Source: UBA2589 sp965223235
Lineage (GTDB): Bacteria > Gemmatimonadota > Gemmatimonadetes > Longimicrobiales > Gaopeijiaceae
DNA length: 64,000 bases
Direction: 5' to 3'
Assembly: GCA_965223235.1 (NCBI GenBank)
Contig: CBDCVV010000004.1
Span: forward strand, 1-64,000
Below, piece after piece: positions 1-8,539 of this stretch. Within the stretch, counting starts at the first letter, position 1, and each line of letters begins with the position of its first letter. Below the pieces are notes generated by a model, which had not been told where the DNA came from, did not search any database, and worked only from the letters and a program-made list of their open reading frames with translations. A program made the translations under genes and the position numbers.

Positions 1-137
1 CTGGTCGAAACGGGTTCATCGGGTAGGCGGAGCGGTTGCCGAAGTGACCGATTGGCTGCCTCTTCACCGGACGCTCTCGGGCGCCGAAGTCCGCCAGGTC
101 CGCCCCCTCCGATCTACAGACCGAAAGAGACACACCC

Positions 138-976
138 ATGCGAAGATTCTCGCTACTGCTCGTTGCTGTCGCCGCCGCCTGCGCCCCCAGAGTGCAGACG
201 AAGCACCCGAGGCGAGCGCGGACAGTCCGGCAGAAGTCGCATCTCTGGGCGAGATGCCTCCTTCGATCTTAGGGGAGGGCGGCGCGCTCGAGGGCACGGA
301 CGTGCACTACGTGGACGGTGACGAGACGACGACCGGATACCTCGCGGTCCCGGAAGGGGAGGGTCCCTTTCCGGCCTTGGTCATCATCCACGAGTGGAAC
401 GGACTCGTCGACCGGGTCCGTCAGGTCGCCGACGACTTCGCGGCCGAGGGGTATGTGACACTCGCTGCAGACCTCTACCAGGGCCGAACCGGATCGAACC
501 CGGACGAGAATCGCGCACTTGTGCAGGAAGCGATGGCGGATATGCCATCGGTCGTTCAGAACCTGAACACCGCCGTTGCCTTCTTGAAGGCGCGGCCCGA
601 TGTCACTGGGAGGGTGGGCGCAATGGGGTGGTGCTTCGGTGGAGGCATCGCCCTGTCGTTTGGGTTGGACGGTGACGCCCACGACGCCACGGCGATCTTC
701 TACGGGCGCCTCGTGGATGACCCCGAGGTACTCGCCAGGATGGATCACGAAGTGTACGGGACGTTCGCCAGGGAAGATCGTGGCCCTAGCCCCGAGCAAG
801 TCGCCGCCTTCGAGGCCGCCCTACAGACCGCTGGCATCGAGAACGATCTCCACATCTACGACGACGTGAACCACGGCTTTTGGCTCCGGATCGACGGCGA
901 CCCCGAGCTTCGAGCTGCTGCAGGGGCGGATGCCTGGGCGCGGTTGAAAGCCTACCTGGACCGGACGCTCCGGTAA
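138..976 (+). CDS. Dienelactone hydrolase family lipoprotein, apparent 1-base frameshift
   Basis: Alpha/beta hydrolase of the dienelactone hydrolase family. The nucleophile motif GWCFGG (Cys in place of Ser) and the C-terminal NHGFW carrying the catalytic His are visible, with an Asp between them. ATG 138 opens a good lipoprotein signal, MRRFSLLLVAVAAACAP, but that frame stops near 270. The enzyme frame is +1 relative to it, and the two join if one C is restored to the C5 run at 184-188, giving CAP-QSADEAPEAS. The frame with the enzyme is open back to 44, but its N-terminal part there looks like noise. I infer one exported lipoprotein hydrolase with a homopolymer deletion, either a sequencing error or a real mutation. 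The substrate is unknown; the family acts on lactones and esters. Confidence 0.75.
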
Positions 977-1004
977 GAAAGGCACGACCGAAGGGCCTCC
1001 CGGT

Positions 1005-1700
1005 CTAGTCACCTTCCCGTAGTCGTCGACGCTGCTCTCGCCGCTGGCGTTTGAGACGGCGGCGGGCGTCGCGGCTGGTCTCTCCGGCGTGCCGGACATC
1101 GACCTCGACACCCCCCATCAGAGCTACGCCCGTAACGCGGATCGTGGGCGCGGCGATGTCCGGCTCGCCCGCGCTTTGCCCGCTCGTCTCGAAGCCGCCC
1201 ATTATTGCGACCCCGTGACACTCGACGTTCACGCCGGGCGGCACCACGATTTCCACCCCGCCCCACATGGTAAACACCTGCACGTCGGTCACCCCGGGGG
1301 CCAGTATCGCCTCTCGAAAGTCGAGCTCGGCACCGCCCATCACCGCTACGACGAAGTTCTTTCGTGCGGGCCTCCAAGCCCCGTTCCTGCTCGTGCCGCC
1401 CATGACCGCGAGGGCGAACTCCTTGTCACGCACCTGGCTCGCAGAAGCGATCGAATAATCGCGACGCGACGCGGGAAGGGCTCCGTCCCCGGCGGGCACG
1501 GGAAGGTTCGCTGACCCGGGGAGATCGTGTAGCAGCGCCTTCAGCTCGTCGGAAGTCTTCGCGTTGTGCGCGATCTCCACGCGCCGCTCAAACTCGTCGA
1601 CATCCATCACGTCATTGGCGAAGTGCTCCATCAACGCATCGATGGTCACCTCGCGCGTATGGTTGACCGGAGGTCTTCCTCCGTCCTCCTCCTGTGCCAT
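1005..1700 (-). CDS. DUF1707-LiaF-like protein
   Basis: A 231-residue protein. The N-terminal ~60 residues match the short helical DUF1707/SHOCT-like domain (HFANDVMDVDEFERRVEIAH). The C-terminal half has the repeated strand pattern of the LiaF C-terminal domain: FALAVMGGTSRNG, NFVVAVMGGAELDFRE, GVAIMGGFE, GVALMGGVEV. LiaF-family proteins act in cell-envelope stress signalling, usually with membrane segments, but none is evident here, so this looks like a soluble version. A GAGGAG Shine-Dalgarno lies about 7 nt before the ATG. The C-terminus is very Arg-rich (RRRLKRQRREQRRRLRE) and may bind RNA, DNA or membrane lipids. It faces the preceding gene tail to tail and diverges from the lipoprotein at 1825. 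Confidence 0.8.
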   Translation of the reverse strand: MAQEEDGGRPPVNHTREVTIDALMEHFANDVMDVDEFERRVEIAHNAKTSDELKALLHDLPGSANLPVPAGDGALPASRRDYSIASASQVRDKEFALAVMGGTSRNGAWRPARKNFVVAVMGGAELDFREAILAPGVTDVQVFTMWGGVEIVVPPGVNVECHGVAIMGGFETSGQSAGEPDIAAPTIRVTGVALMGGVEVDVRHAGETSRDARRRLKRQRREQRRRLREGD

Positions 1701-1824
1701 CCAACCGCTCCTCTTTCGACGCCTACGCGCGCAAGGAATCTACGCGCGGTTCGTACAGTGGCGTAAATACCTCTACGAATCCATCTTCATGCCCCTTCGA
1801 AAGAGACCGAAAAAGGAGCCCGCA

Positions 1825-2214
1825 ATGCGATCTCATTCGTCCAAGAGATTCCTCGTGCTTGCCCTCGCGCTCGCGTTCGGCGCGACCGCATGCGCTTCAG
1901 GCGGCGGGAGCAGTCGTCCGGCCGGTGCGACCACCAACCGAATCGTGAAAGAAGAACTCACGCCTCTCGGCACGATCAACGCCCTCCAGGCGATCGAGCG
2001 CCTTCGCCCACGGTGGCTCCAATCCCGAGCCGGCACCGGCGGGGAGCTGCCGGTGCTCTATGTGGATGGGGCGCGTCGCAGCAACGTTCAGGATCTGAAC
2101 AGCCTTCAGGCCATGGACATCGAGCAGATGGAGTACATGAGCGGAAGTGACGCCACGACTCGGTATGGGACAGGACATTCCGGTGGAGCGATTCTGGTAA
2201 CATCGATTCGCTGA
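1825..2214 (+). CDS. Small TonB-plug-like lipoprotein
   Basis: A 129-residue lipoprotein. The start at 1825 is preferred over the upstream in-frame ATG at 1564 because it has an AAAAGGAG Shine-Dalgarno and begins a lipoprotein signal ending FGATACASGGG, with the lipobox Cys near residue 22. The C-terminal ~60 residues (LPVLYVDGARRSNVQDLN, IEQMEYMSGSDATTRYGT, GGAILVTS) resemble the last part of a TonB-dependent receptor plug domain, without any barrel. Such isolated plug lipoproteins have no assigned function that I know of. A strong terminator follows. Confidence 0.75.
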   Translation: MRSHSSKRFLVLALALAFGATACASGGGSSRPAGATTNRIVKEELTPLGTINALQAIERLRPRWLQSRAGTGGELPVLYVDGARRSNVQDLNSLQAMDIEQMEYMSGSDATTRYGTGHSGGAILVTSIR

Positions 2215-2234
2215 CGACTCACTCGCCCTGAAGT

Positions 2235-2272
2235 ATGCCGGGCCGCTCGATGGGCGGCCCGGCATTTTTTTT
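2235..2272 (+). terminator. Rho-independent terminator
   Basis: A perfect 12-bp GC-rich stem (ATGCCGGGCCGC paired with GCGGCCCGGCAT) with a 7-nt loop, followed by eight T at 2265-2272. It ends the lipoprotein transcript. The argS ATG lies only 2 nt after the T tract. Confidence 0.92.
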
Positions 2273-2274
2273 CT

Positions 2275-3981
2275 ATGACACTCCGAACGACACTAACCCG
2301 CCGGCTGAGCGTTGCCTTCGAGTCCGTCCTTGGCGTGCCCGTCGACCCGGCAGTCCGGCCCTCGCGGGTGGCGGACTATCAGGCCGACGCGGCCATGCGC
2401 CTCGCGCGAGTCCATGGCCGGGTGCCCCGGGACCTCGCAACAGAGGTCGTCGCCGCAGTCGAGCTCGACGACCTCTGCACTCACGTGGAAGTCGCCGGCC
2501 CAGGCTTCATCAACCTCACGTTGTCAGACCGGATGATCGCCGGCTCCCTGACCGCGATGTCGGAGAGCAACCGACTGGACGTCTCCGAGCGCGACCCTCA
2601 AACGATCGTCATCGACTACTCCGCCCCGAACATCGCGAAGGAGATGCACGTCGGGCACCTCAGATCGACAATCATCGGGGACGCGGCGGCGCGCCTTCTC
2701 GAATGGCTGGGCCACGCCGTCATTCGTCGCAACCATGTCGGAGACTGGGGGACGCCGTTCGGCATGCTCATCGAGCACCTCGTGGAAGGGTCGCGGGCGC
2801 TCGACAAGGTCGACCGCGTGGAGGAGCTCGACGCAGCGTACAAGGCGGCGCGTCGACGGTTCGACGAAGAAGAAGATTTTCGTGAGCGAGCGCGGGACCG
2901 TGTCGTGCAACTTCAAGCGGGAGAACCCCAGACAGTCGCGGTTTGGACACACTTGGTCGGCGTCAGCCGCCGGTATTTCGCAACCCTCTACGAACGGCTC
3001 GACGTAACGCTCAGGGACGACGATGTCGTGGGTGAAAGCAGTTACCATGACGAACTGGAACCCACGCTCGCAGAACTCGCCGTAGCCGGGCTTCTCGAGG
3101 CGAGCAACGGCGCGTTGTGCGCGTTCTTGGACGGGTTCGAGGGTCGAGACGGGGAACCGCTGCCGCTAATCGTTCGCAAGAGTGATGGCGGCTACGGCTA
3201 CGCTGCCACCGATCTCGCTGCTATCCGCCGTCGCACTCAAGTCCTGCATGCGGACCGTCTTCTGTACGTGGTTGGGCTCCCACAACGCCAACATTTGGCC
3301 ATGGTGTTCGCCCTTGCCAAGCGGGCCGGATGGTTGAATCACGGTACCGCAGAGCACATCGGCTTTGGGTCGGTACTCGGGGACGACGGGCGCATGCTTC
3401 GAAGCCGTGCGGGCAACGCGGTGAAGCTGGCTGACTTGTTGGAAGAATCTGTTGAGCGAGCTCGTGAACTCGTGATCGCCAAGGGAGGACCGGAGAGCGA
3501 GTCGGATCAGACACAGCTCGCGACCCAGATCGGTGTTGGATCAGTGAAGTACGCCGACCTCTCGACCGATCGGACGAGAGATTACGTCTTCGACCTGGAT
3601 CGCATGGTCAGTTTGGACGGAGATACGGGTCCCTACCTGCAATACGCCCACGCTCGGACTCAGTCTATTCTCCGGCAAGCCGACAGCGAGCAAGGTTCAC
3701 CAGCCACACACTTCGAAACGGCAATCGAGCGGGAGTTGGCCTTACAGATCGCGACGTTCGAAGACGTCCTCCGCGACGTGGAGCGAACACTCGAATTCCA
3801 CAGGCTGACGTCGTATCTGTTCGGCCTCGCGACCACCTTCTCATCCTTCTATGAGCAGTGCCCCGTCCTTCGAGCTCCGGAGCCGACGCGTGGCACCCGG
3901 GTGGTGCTGTGTGATGTAACCGGACGGGTCTTACGCCAAGGACTTTCGCTCTTGGGGATTGAGGCGCCGGCGCGCGTCTAG
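2275..3981 (+). CDS. argS: Arginyl-tRNA synthetase
   Basis: Class I aminoacyl-tRNA synthetase charging tRNA-Arg, 568 residues, the usual length. Visible are the N-terminal Add1 tRNA-recognition domain (~1-100), the HIGH-type signature HVGHLRSTIIGD near residue 124, the KMSKS-equivalent DGRMLRSRAGNAVKL near residue 370, and the C-terminal DALR anticodon-binding domain with YLQYAHART just before it. The ATG at 2275 follows the T tract of a strong terminator with no room for a Shine-Dalgarno. Either transcription starts close to the ATG and the mRNA is leaderless, or the upstream hairpin has a regulatory role. Its TAG stop overlaps the converging stop of the next gene within the palindrome CTAG. 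Confidence 0.95.
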   Translation: MTLRTTLTRRLSVAFESVLGVPVDPAVRPSRVADYQADAAMRLARVHGRVPRDLATEVVAAVELDDLCTHVEVAGPGFINLTLSDRMIAGSLTAMSESNRLDVSERDPQTIVIDYSAPNIAKEMHVGHLRSTIIGDAAARLLEWLGHAVIRRNHVGDWGTPFGMLIEHLVEGSRALDKVDRVEELDAAYKAARRRFDEEEDFRERARDRVVQLQAGEPQTVAVWTHLVGVSRRYFATLYERLDVTLRDDDVVGESSYHDELEPTLAELAVAGLLEASNGALCAFLDGFEGRDGEPLPLIVRKSDGGYGYAATDLAAIRRRTQVLHADRLLYVVGLPQRQHLAMVFALAKRAGWLNHGTAEHIGFGSVLGDDGRMLRSRAGNAVKLADLLEESVERARELVIAKGGPESESDQTQLATQIGVGSVKYADLSTDRTRDYVFDLDRMVSLDGDTGPYLQYAHARTQSILRQADSEQGSPATHFETAIERELALQIATFEDVLRDVERTLEFHRLTSYLFGLATTFSSFYEQCPVLRAPEPTRGTRVVLCDVTGRVLRQGLSLLGIEAPARV

Positions 3982-5159
3982 GTCTCTTCGGCAATCCCAC
4001 GCGCGAATCGCTCCAGCGCGACCGCACACTGCTCGATCTCACCTGCGTCGATCCATTCGTCCTGGGTGTGCGCCTGCTCGATACTCCCGGGCCCGAAGCA
4101 GACTGCCGGAATTCCAGCCTCGTTCAGAAAGGCGGCGTCGACCCACGCGCTCATCCCCTGTACGGTGCACGAGGCTCCCACGGCACGCGCCGCTTCGACA
4201 AGAGCCAGCACGTACGGATCATCTGCGGCGACCTCGGTCCCCGGGCGCTCCAACGTCATCTCGAGGGTCGCATCCAATTCAGGGCAGTCGTTCTGAAGCG
4301 AACGCAAGACTGAGTCGAAGTCGGACATCACGCTGGTGCTGGACTCACCGGGCAAGGTCCTCCGCTCCAAGAGCAACTCGCACAGGTCCGGATAGACGGA
4401 CTCGGCAGTACCACCGCTGATCGTTCCAGCGTGGAAGGAGCCGTGACCGAGGAGCGGGTGTGTCGCCCTCGTGCGTAGCTCGGCCGACAGGGCGTCCAGC
4501 TCCGTCAGGTAGAGGCCCGCATGTCGGATCGCATCGATGCCCACCTCGGGGCGCGATCCGTGCGCGGCACGCCCCCGAAAGAGGGCCCGCACCCAGACGA
4601 AGCCCTTATGGGCGGGCATGAGATCGAGGCTCGTCGGCTCACACACCACCGCGAAGTCCGCTTGAAGCTCCGGTCGAGACACGAGAGCCGCCATTCCTAC
4701 ACTGGCGTGTTCTTCGTCGGAGGTGAGGGCGACGATCAAATTGGGTCGCGGTCCACTCCTAGAGAGCTCGCGTGCGGCGACCAAGGCGGCAGCGACGCCG
4801 CCCTTCATATCGCATGATCCGCGTCCCCAGATTCGGCCATTCTCGAACACCGGATCAAAGGGGTCGATCGTCATCCCGTTCACCCCTACGGTGTCCAGGT
4901 GGCCGTTCAGCAGTAGCGTCGGCCCTGACCCCTGAAGCCGCCCGACTACGTTGGGGCGGCCGGGCGCCGGCTCCCACGTCTCGACTTGGAAGCCCCACCG
5001 ACGCAAGAGCTCGGCCGTCACGGCGGCGATCTGGCCCTCGCCATGGCCTTCGGGAGCAAGAGAGGGGTTCACCGACGGGACAGACACGAGCAGTCGGGTC
5101 ATCGTGATCGCGTCTCCGTCTACGGCTGTCTCAACGGAGAGTGCTCGGTCGTTGTCCAT
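3978..5159 (-). CDS. M20 family deacylase (ArgE/DapE/ACY1 type)
   Basis: A 393-residue zinc-dependent amidohydrolase. Metal and catalytic motifs are LLNGHLDTVGV (His and Asp), GRGSCDMKGG (bridging Asp) and TSDEEHASVG (catalytic Glu-Glu). The dimerisation lid domain lies at ~180-290 (VWVRALFRGRAAHGSRPE), and the C-terminal metal His is in CFGPGSIEQAHTQDE. The nearest well-known relatives are acetylornithine deacetylase and succinyl-diaminopimelate desuccinylase; which acyl amino acid it cleaves cannot be read from sequence. The adjacent argS gives only a loose arginine link. Monocistronic and convergent with argS. Confidence 0.85.
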   Translation of the reverse strand: MDNDRALSVETAVDGDAITMTRLLVSVPSVNPSLAPEGHGEGQIAAVTAELLRRWGFQVETWEPAPGRPNVVGRLQGSGPTLLLNGHLDTVGVNGMTIDPFDPVFENGRIWGRGSCDMKGGVAAALVAARELSRSGPRPNLIVALTSDEEHASVGMAALVSRPELQADFAVVCEPTSLDLMPAHKGFVWVRALFRGRAAHGSRPEVGIDAIRHAGLYLTELDALSAELRTRATHPLLGHGSFHAGTISGGTAESVYPDLCELLLERRTLPGESSTSVMSDFDSVLRSLQNDCPELDATLEMTLERPGTEVAADDPYVLALVEAARAVGASCTVQGMSAWVDAAFLNEAGIPAVCFGPGSIEQAHTQDEWIDAGEIEQCAVALERFARGIAEET

Positions 5160-5319
5160 GGTAGGTACCGCCTCATCGGTTTGTCCGATCTGGGACCGAA
5201 AATCCTTGCCCCACGGGCAGGGCCGGTTGAAACCTGGAAAGGCGACCGATTGTAAGGTCGTATCAAGGAGATGACGAGAATGTCGTCACTCTGCAGGACC
5301 ACCTCGTGAGGAATACGTC

Positions 5320-5487
5320 ATGAAGAATTTTGCGATGGGGCTGCTCGGCGCAGCCGCGCTCGCAACGACGATCCTCCTGGTGCGGCAGTCGAAGGAGCTG
5401 GAGACCAGGGACGCCCGCCTCATTCCGGCAGGCGAGACCCAGCCCAGCAACATCTCACTGGAGCGCATGCGGGAGCTCGGCCTATAA
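5320..5487 (+). CDS. Small single-pass membrane protein (55 aa)
   Basis: A short ORF encoding 55 residues: one N-terminal hydrophobic segment (FAMGLLGAAALATTILLV) followed by a charged tail (RQSKELETRDARLIPAGE). A GAGGAA-type Shine-Dalgarno ends 6 nt before the ATG, and a strong terminator follows 28 nt after the stop, so the unit looks genuinely expressed. The topology suggests an inner-membrane anchor with the C-terminal tail exposed. I do not recognise the family. Confidence 0.6.
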   Translation: MKNFAMGLLGAAALATTILLVRQSKELETRDARLIPAGETQPSNISLERMRELGL

Positions 5488-5514
5488 GGCACATCGTCGT
5501 TCGAGTGGTAATAA

Positions 5515-5552
5515 GAGAGCGGCGGAGGTCTGAGACCTCCGCCGCTCTTCTT
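5515..5552 (+). terminator. Rho-independent terminator, probably bidirectional
   Basis: A 14-15 bp perfect stem (AGAGCGGCGGAGGTC with GACCTCCGCCGCTCT) and a 3-nt TGA loop, followed by TTCTT on the plus strand. It separates the 55-residue membrane protein gene from the converging ferredoxin gene and could serve both. Confidence 0.88.
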
Positions 5553-5593
5553 CGTTCAGACGACCGGGCTACTCGCACCCGTCAGGAGTCGGG

Positions 5594-5827
5594 CTACTCG
5601 AAGTGCACCCGGTTCTTTTCGACGTAATTCGTCCACTCCGACGGCACGTCCGTGTCCGGGAAGATCGCTTGCACCGGGCACTCCGGCTCACACGCGCCGC
5701 AGTCGATGCACTCGTCCGGATGGATATAGAACTGGTCCTCGCCCTCGTAGATACAGTCGACCGGACATACCTCGACGCAGCTCGCGTCTTTGGTCTCGAT
5801 GCAGGGCTCGGTGATGATATATGTCAT
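5594..5827 (-). CDS. fdxA: 7Fe ferredoxin ([3Fe-4S][4Fe-4S])
   Basis: A 77-residue soluble electron carrier. Cys residues lie at 9, 17, 21 and 25 (C-x7-C-x3-C-x3-C) and 40, 43, 46 and 50 (CIDCGACEPECP), the arrangement of FdxA-type ferredoxins with one 3Fe-4S and one 4Fe-4S cluster. The spacing C9-x7-C17 differs from the CxxCxxC of 2[4Fe-4S] proteins, which is why I call the 7Fe type. The start MTYIITEPC is standard for the family. Monocistronic; the redox partner is not in view. Confidence 0.92.
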   Translation of the reverse strand: MTYIITEPCIETKDASCVEVCPVDCIYEGEDQFYIHPDECIDCGACEPECPVQAIFPDTDVPSEWTNYVEKNRVHFE

Positions 5828-5996
5828 GTAATGCCGTACTTCCTGTTGGGTGGATCTTCGAGAAGGTGTAAACAGGCGCCTCGTAAGGTCAACCCGGTTG
5901 TCGGGTTAGCGCCCTACGGTCGGCCCCTGTAGGAATCCAGCTCGAGGATCGTATGGAAGACGGCACGGGAGGCGGAAGGCGACTAGGTTGGGTGGG

Positions 5997-7343
5997 ATGA
6001 TGCTCCAAAAGGCGATTGCAAAGGGCCGAATCCGAAACGGCGGCGCGTGCTTGGTCTCTGCCTTGTTGTGCGGTTTCCCCGCGGCGGTCGGAGCCCAGGT
6101 AGGCGCCGTTTCGGGTATGGTCTGGGACTCGACGACGCAGGCGCCCCTGGTAGACGCCGCGGTGGTCATCTGGCAAACGCCATACCGCGCAGAGACCGAC
6201 TCTTTGGGACGGTATCGGATTCGAGACATCCCGCCCGGCAACTACAACATCCTGTTCTTTCACGAGAGGCTGGGCCGTCTCGGTGTTTCCGTCGGCCCCA
6301 CACCGATCTCGGTGAGCGCAGACGAAGAGGTGCACGCCGATCTATACGGACCCTCCGAGTCGACGGTCGTTCGGTCGCAATGCATGGCCGAGGCTCGCGA
6401 ACCCGGCGCCGGGGCCGTCTCGGGTCTAGTCGTGGACTCCGAGTCGGGGATGGCGATCGGGGGAGCGACTGTGCACTTCTCGTGGGACCGTGAGGGCTCC
6501 CCGACGCCGGTCACGATCGACGCCACCTCCGACAACCAGGGACGGTTCCGGAGCTGTGTCGTTCCGGGAGACACTCGGGTGTTGGTTCGAGCGAGCTTCC
6601 CCGGTCGGGCGTCATTCGCGCGACAGCTCACGGTGCGGCCTGAAGACTTCACGTCGATCGACGTGCCGCTGGTCCGCACGAGGGCTTCGCGCGTCACCGC
6701 CCGGATTCGCGATGCGCAAAGTGGAGACGCGGTCGAGGGCGCCGAGGTCTGGCTCGGTGGAACGGCTTACCGGGCACTCTCGGACGGCGGCGGCCAGCTG
6801 GTCTTCGACGCGGTGCCGCCCGGAGAGTACATGATGCTGGTGGATCACCTCGGGTACGGCACCAAGATGGACACGCTCGTCGTCCCGAACGGCCAACGGA
6901 TCGTCGCTGACATGCTCCTCGACACGAGACCGATCGAGATCGCGCCGTTGACGGTGACGACCGAGGCCCCGCCTGTGGAGATGGCTCGACGCCGCGGCGG
7001 GATCGTCATTACCCGCGATCAAATCGACGAAGTCCGTCAACGTTCGCGCGACGCGTCGGACGTCATCCGCTCGCTGCACATTCCCGGCGTTCTGGTTCGC
7101 CACTCCTCGAACGGGACGATTTGCGTCGGCTACACCACGGGCCAGGTGAAGATGAACCAAACGGGGTGCGTCGAGATGATGATCTACATCAACGACGTCC
7201 GGGCTACCGACTCCGACTTGGCTCTCCGACTGCCGCCCGACGCGATCGAGCGCATGGTGCTGTACAAGCCGGTGGACGCCGGGAACCTCTTCGGGCTCGG
7301 GGGCGGTAACGGGGTGTGGATGATCTACACCCGAGGGAACTGA
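5997..7343 (+). CDS. Exported carboxypeptidase-regulatory-like repeat protein with TonB-plug-like domain
   Basis: About 448 residues. After a signal peptide ending PAAVGAQ come three beta-sandwich repeats of the carboxypeptidase regulatory-like type (GAVSGMVWDSTTQAPLVDA, AVSGLVVDSESGMAIGGA, VTARIRDAQSGDAVEGA), each with the PPGxY turn. Then comes a plug-like region (ITRDQIDEVRQRSRDASDVI to IYINDVRATDSDLA) ending in MIYTRGN. There is no beta-barrel, so it is not a TonB receptor itself. A TTG at 5988 or ATG at 6000 are alternative starts; GGAGGCGGAAGG lies upstream. It is a paralog of the protein at 15844-17208. I infer a periplasmic or outer-membrane binding or partner protein. Confidence 0.75.
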   Translation: MMLQKAIAKGRIRNGGACLVSALLCGFPAAVGAQVGAVSGMVWDSTTQAPLVDAAVVIWQTPYRAETDSLGRYRIRDIPPGNYNILFFHERLGRLGVSVGPTPISVSADEEVHADLYGPSESTVVRSQCMAEAREPGAGAVSGLVVDSESGMAIGGATVHFSWDREGSPTPVTIDATSDNQGRFRSCVVPGDTRVLVRASFPGRASFARQLTVRPEDFTSIDVPLVRTRASRVTARIRDAQSGDAVEGAEVWLGGTAYRALSDGGGQLVFDAVPPGEYMMLVDHLGYGTKMDTLVVPNGQRIVADMLLDTRPIEIAPLTVTTEAPPVEMARRRGGIVITRDQIDEVRQRSRDASDVIRSLHIPGVLVRHSSNGTICVGYTTGQVKMNQTGCVEMMIYINDVRATDSDLALRLPPDAIERMVLYKPVDAGNLFGLGGGNGVWMIYTRGN

Positions 7344-7373
7344 GCACCTTCCGCTCCTGACTTCGTGACTCTC

Positions 7374-7961
7374 TCAGATCCGCTTCACGAAGAGTCGGGC
7401 CCAATGGGCGAATCGTCCCGCGAGCTTCGGGTGGATGCGGTTCGCGAAGGGTAGCCAAGCCTCGAGAACCTCGGCATACGTGCTCGCCCAACTATCAATT
7501 AGATCCTCTCTCAAGTGGAGATGTCTCAGGTGATCGAGACGCTCCGCGAGCACGGCGAGCGAGCTTCCTGGCCCCAGAGAGACCAACCGCTCTACAAGTC
7601 GCTCGTCCCCTGGGACCGGAAGGGCGGCCAGAGCCCCGAGCGCCCCCTCACCAAGAGCGGAAGCCACCGCTTCCCTCTCGACCGAGAGCCCGAAGTCCAC
7701 GGACTCGTGTAGCATCGAGAGCGCCAGCACCACCGGATCGACCCGACCTACGTCTTTGAGAAGGACGATCGCGGTCCGGCCCGGGTGCAGATAAGCTGGA
7801 TGATGGTCGTCGTCCAAAGCGGCCGTACGTGGAGCCATCGCGATTGAATGGATCCGTTCCAAGGCTGCGGTCTCCGATCCATCCAGGCCCACGGATCTCG
7901 CCGCAGCGGCCACGGATGATTCCATATGCGCCGCCCGACTCGGGCCCGGCGAGGTGCTCAT
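7374..7961 (-). CDS. HD-domain-like protein with altered HD motif
   Basis: About 195 residues from ATG 7961, which overlaps the stop of the upstream cobalamin adenosyltransferase as ATGA, so translation is probably coupled. Residues ~45-100 follow the RelA/SpoT-type HD layout (HHPAYLHPGRTAIVLLKDVG, then ALSMLHESVDFGL). The metal-binding His-Asp pair reads His-Glu (HES), so phosphohydrolase activity is doubtful. The rest is helical (ERLVSLGPGSSLAVLAERL, SWASTYAEVLEAWLPFANR). The function is unassigned. It could be an HD protein with an altered metal site, and its link to the cobalamin gene may only be operonic. Confidence 0.65.
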   Translation of the reverse strand: MSTSPGPSRAAHMESSVAAAARSVGLDGSETAALERIHSIAMAPRTAALDDDHHPAYLHPGRTAIVLLKDVGRVDPVVLALSMLHESVDFGLSVEREAVASALGEGALGALAALPVPGDERLVERLVSLGPGSSLAVLAERLDHLRHLHLREDLIDSWASTYAEVLEAWLPFANRIHPKLAGRFAHWARLFVKRI

Positions 7962-8530
7962 GCGTCCTCGGTAGCTCCCGGCTTCCTCCATTCGACATCC
8001 GGCTGGGACTGTCTTTGGTTCTCCAACCGTGCCCACGTGAAGAGCAGATCGGACAGGCGGTTCAGGTACGTCAACGCACCGTCCGGGAGCGGCTCAACCG
8101 CACCTAAAGAGACGACGTCACGCTCAGCACGCCGGCATACCGTACGAGCCACATGCAGTGCGGCAGCCCCCCGGCTCCCTCCGGGTAGAACGAAGGCTCG
8201 GAGTGGGGGCAGCTCGGCATCGGCCTCGTCAATCCAGCCCTCCATCGACTCGATGCGCGAGAGCGGGACTCCGGGTGTCTCCGGACGCCGCCGGCCATCT
8301 ACCGGCGGGGGCGTAGCCAGTTCCGCTCCAATGGCGAACAAGTCGTGCTGAATACCCATGAGCCGTTCCGCGACCACTGGGTCGCCGACTTCGACCAACG
8401 CCCAACCCACGCATGAGTTGAGTTCATCGACGGCTCCGTAGGCCCGCACCCGGACGTCATCCTTTCGGACACGGCCTCCGCCAAAAAGGCCTGTCTCTCC
8501 AGCGTCTCCCGTGCGGGTGTAGATCTTCAC
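7958..8530 (-). CDS. PduO-type ATP:cob(I)alamin adenosyltransferase
   Basis: A 190-residue enzyme that transfers adenosyl from ATP to cob(I)alamin, making coenzyme B12. It has the N-terminal ATP-binding signature YTRTGDAGETGLFGGGR, the RRAERD motif in the C-terminal helix bundle and the NRLSDLLF motif, all expected for the PduO/MMAB family at typical length. Third gene of a minus-strand operon: hydrolase, 83-residue protein, this gene, HD-like gene. No B12-dependent enzyme or cobalamin riboswitch is visible in the window. Confidence 0.95.
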   Translation of the reverse strand: MKIYTRTGDAGETGLFGGGRVRKDDVRVRAYGAVDELNSCVGWALVEVGDPVVAERLMGIQHDLFAIGAELATPPPVDGRRRPETPGVPLSRIESMEGWIDEADAELPPLRAFVLPGGSRGAAALHVARTVCRRAERDVVSLGAVEPLPDGALTYLNRLSDLLFTWARLENQRQSQPDVEWRKPGATEDA

Positions 8531-8539
8531 GATCGCCCC

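Noticed and set aside
5280..5309. A 9-residue ORF (ATG 5280) with AAGGAG upstream of the 55-residue membrane protein gene
   Set aside because: Too short to support; possibly a leader peptide but nothing else argues for it.
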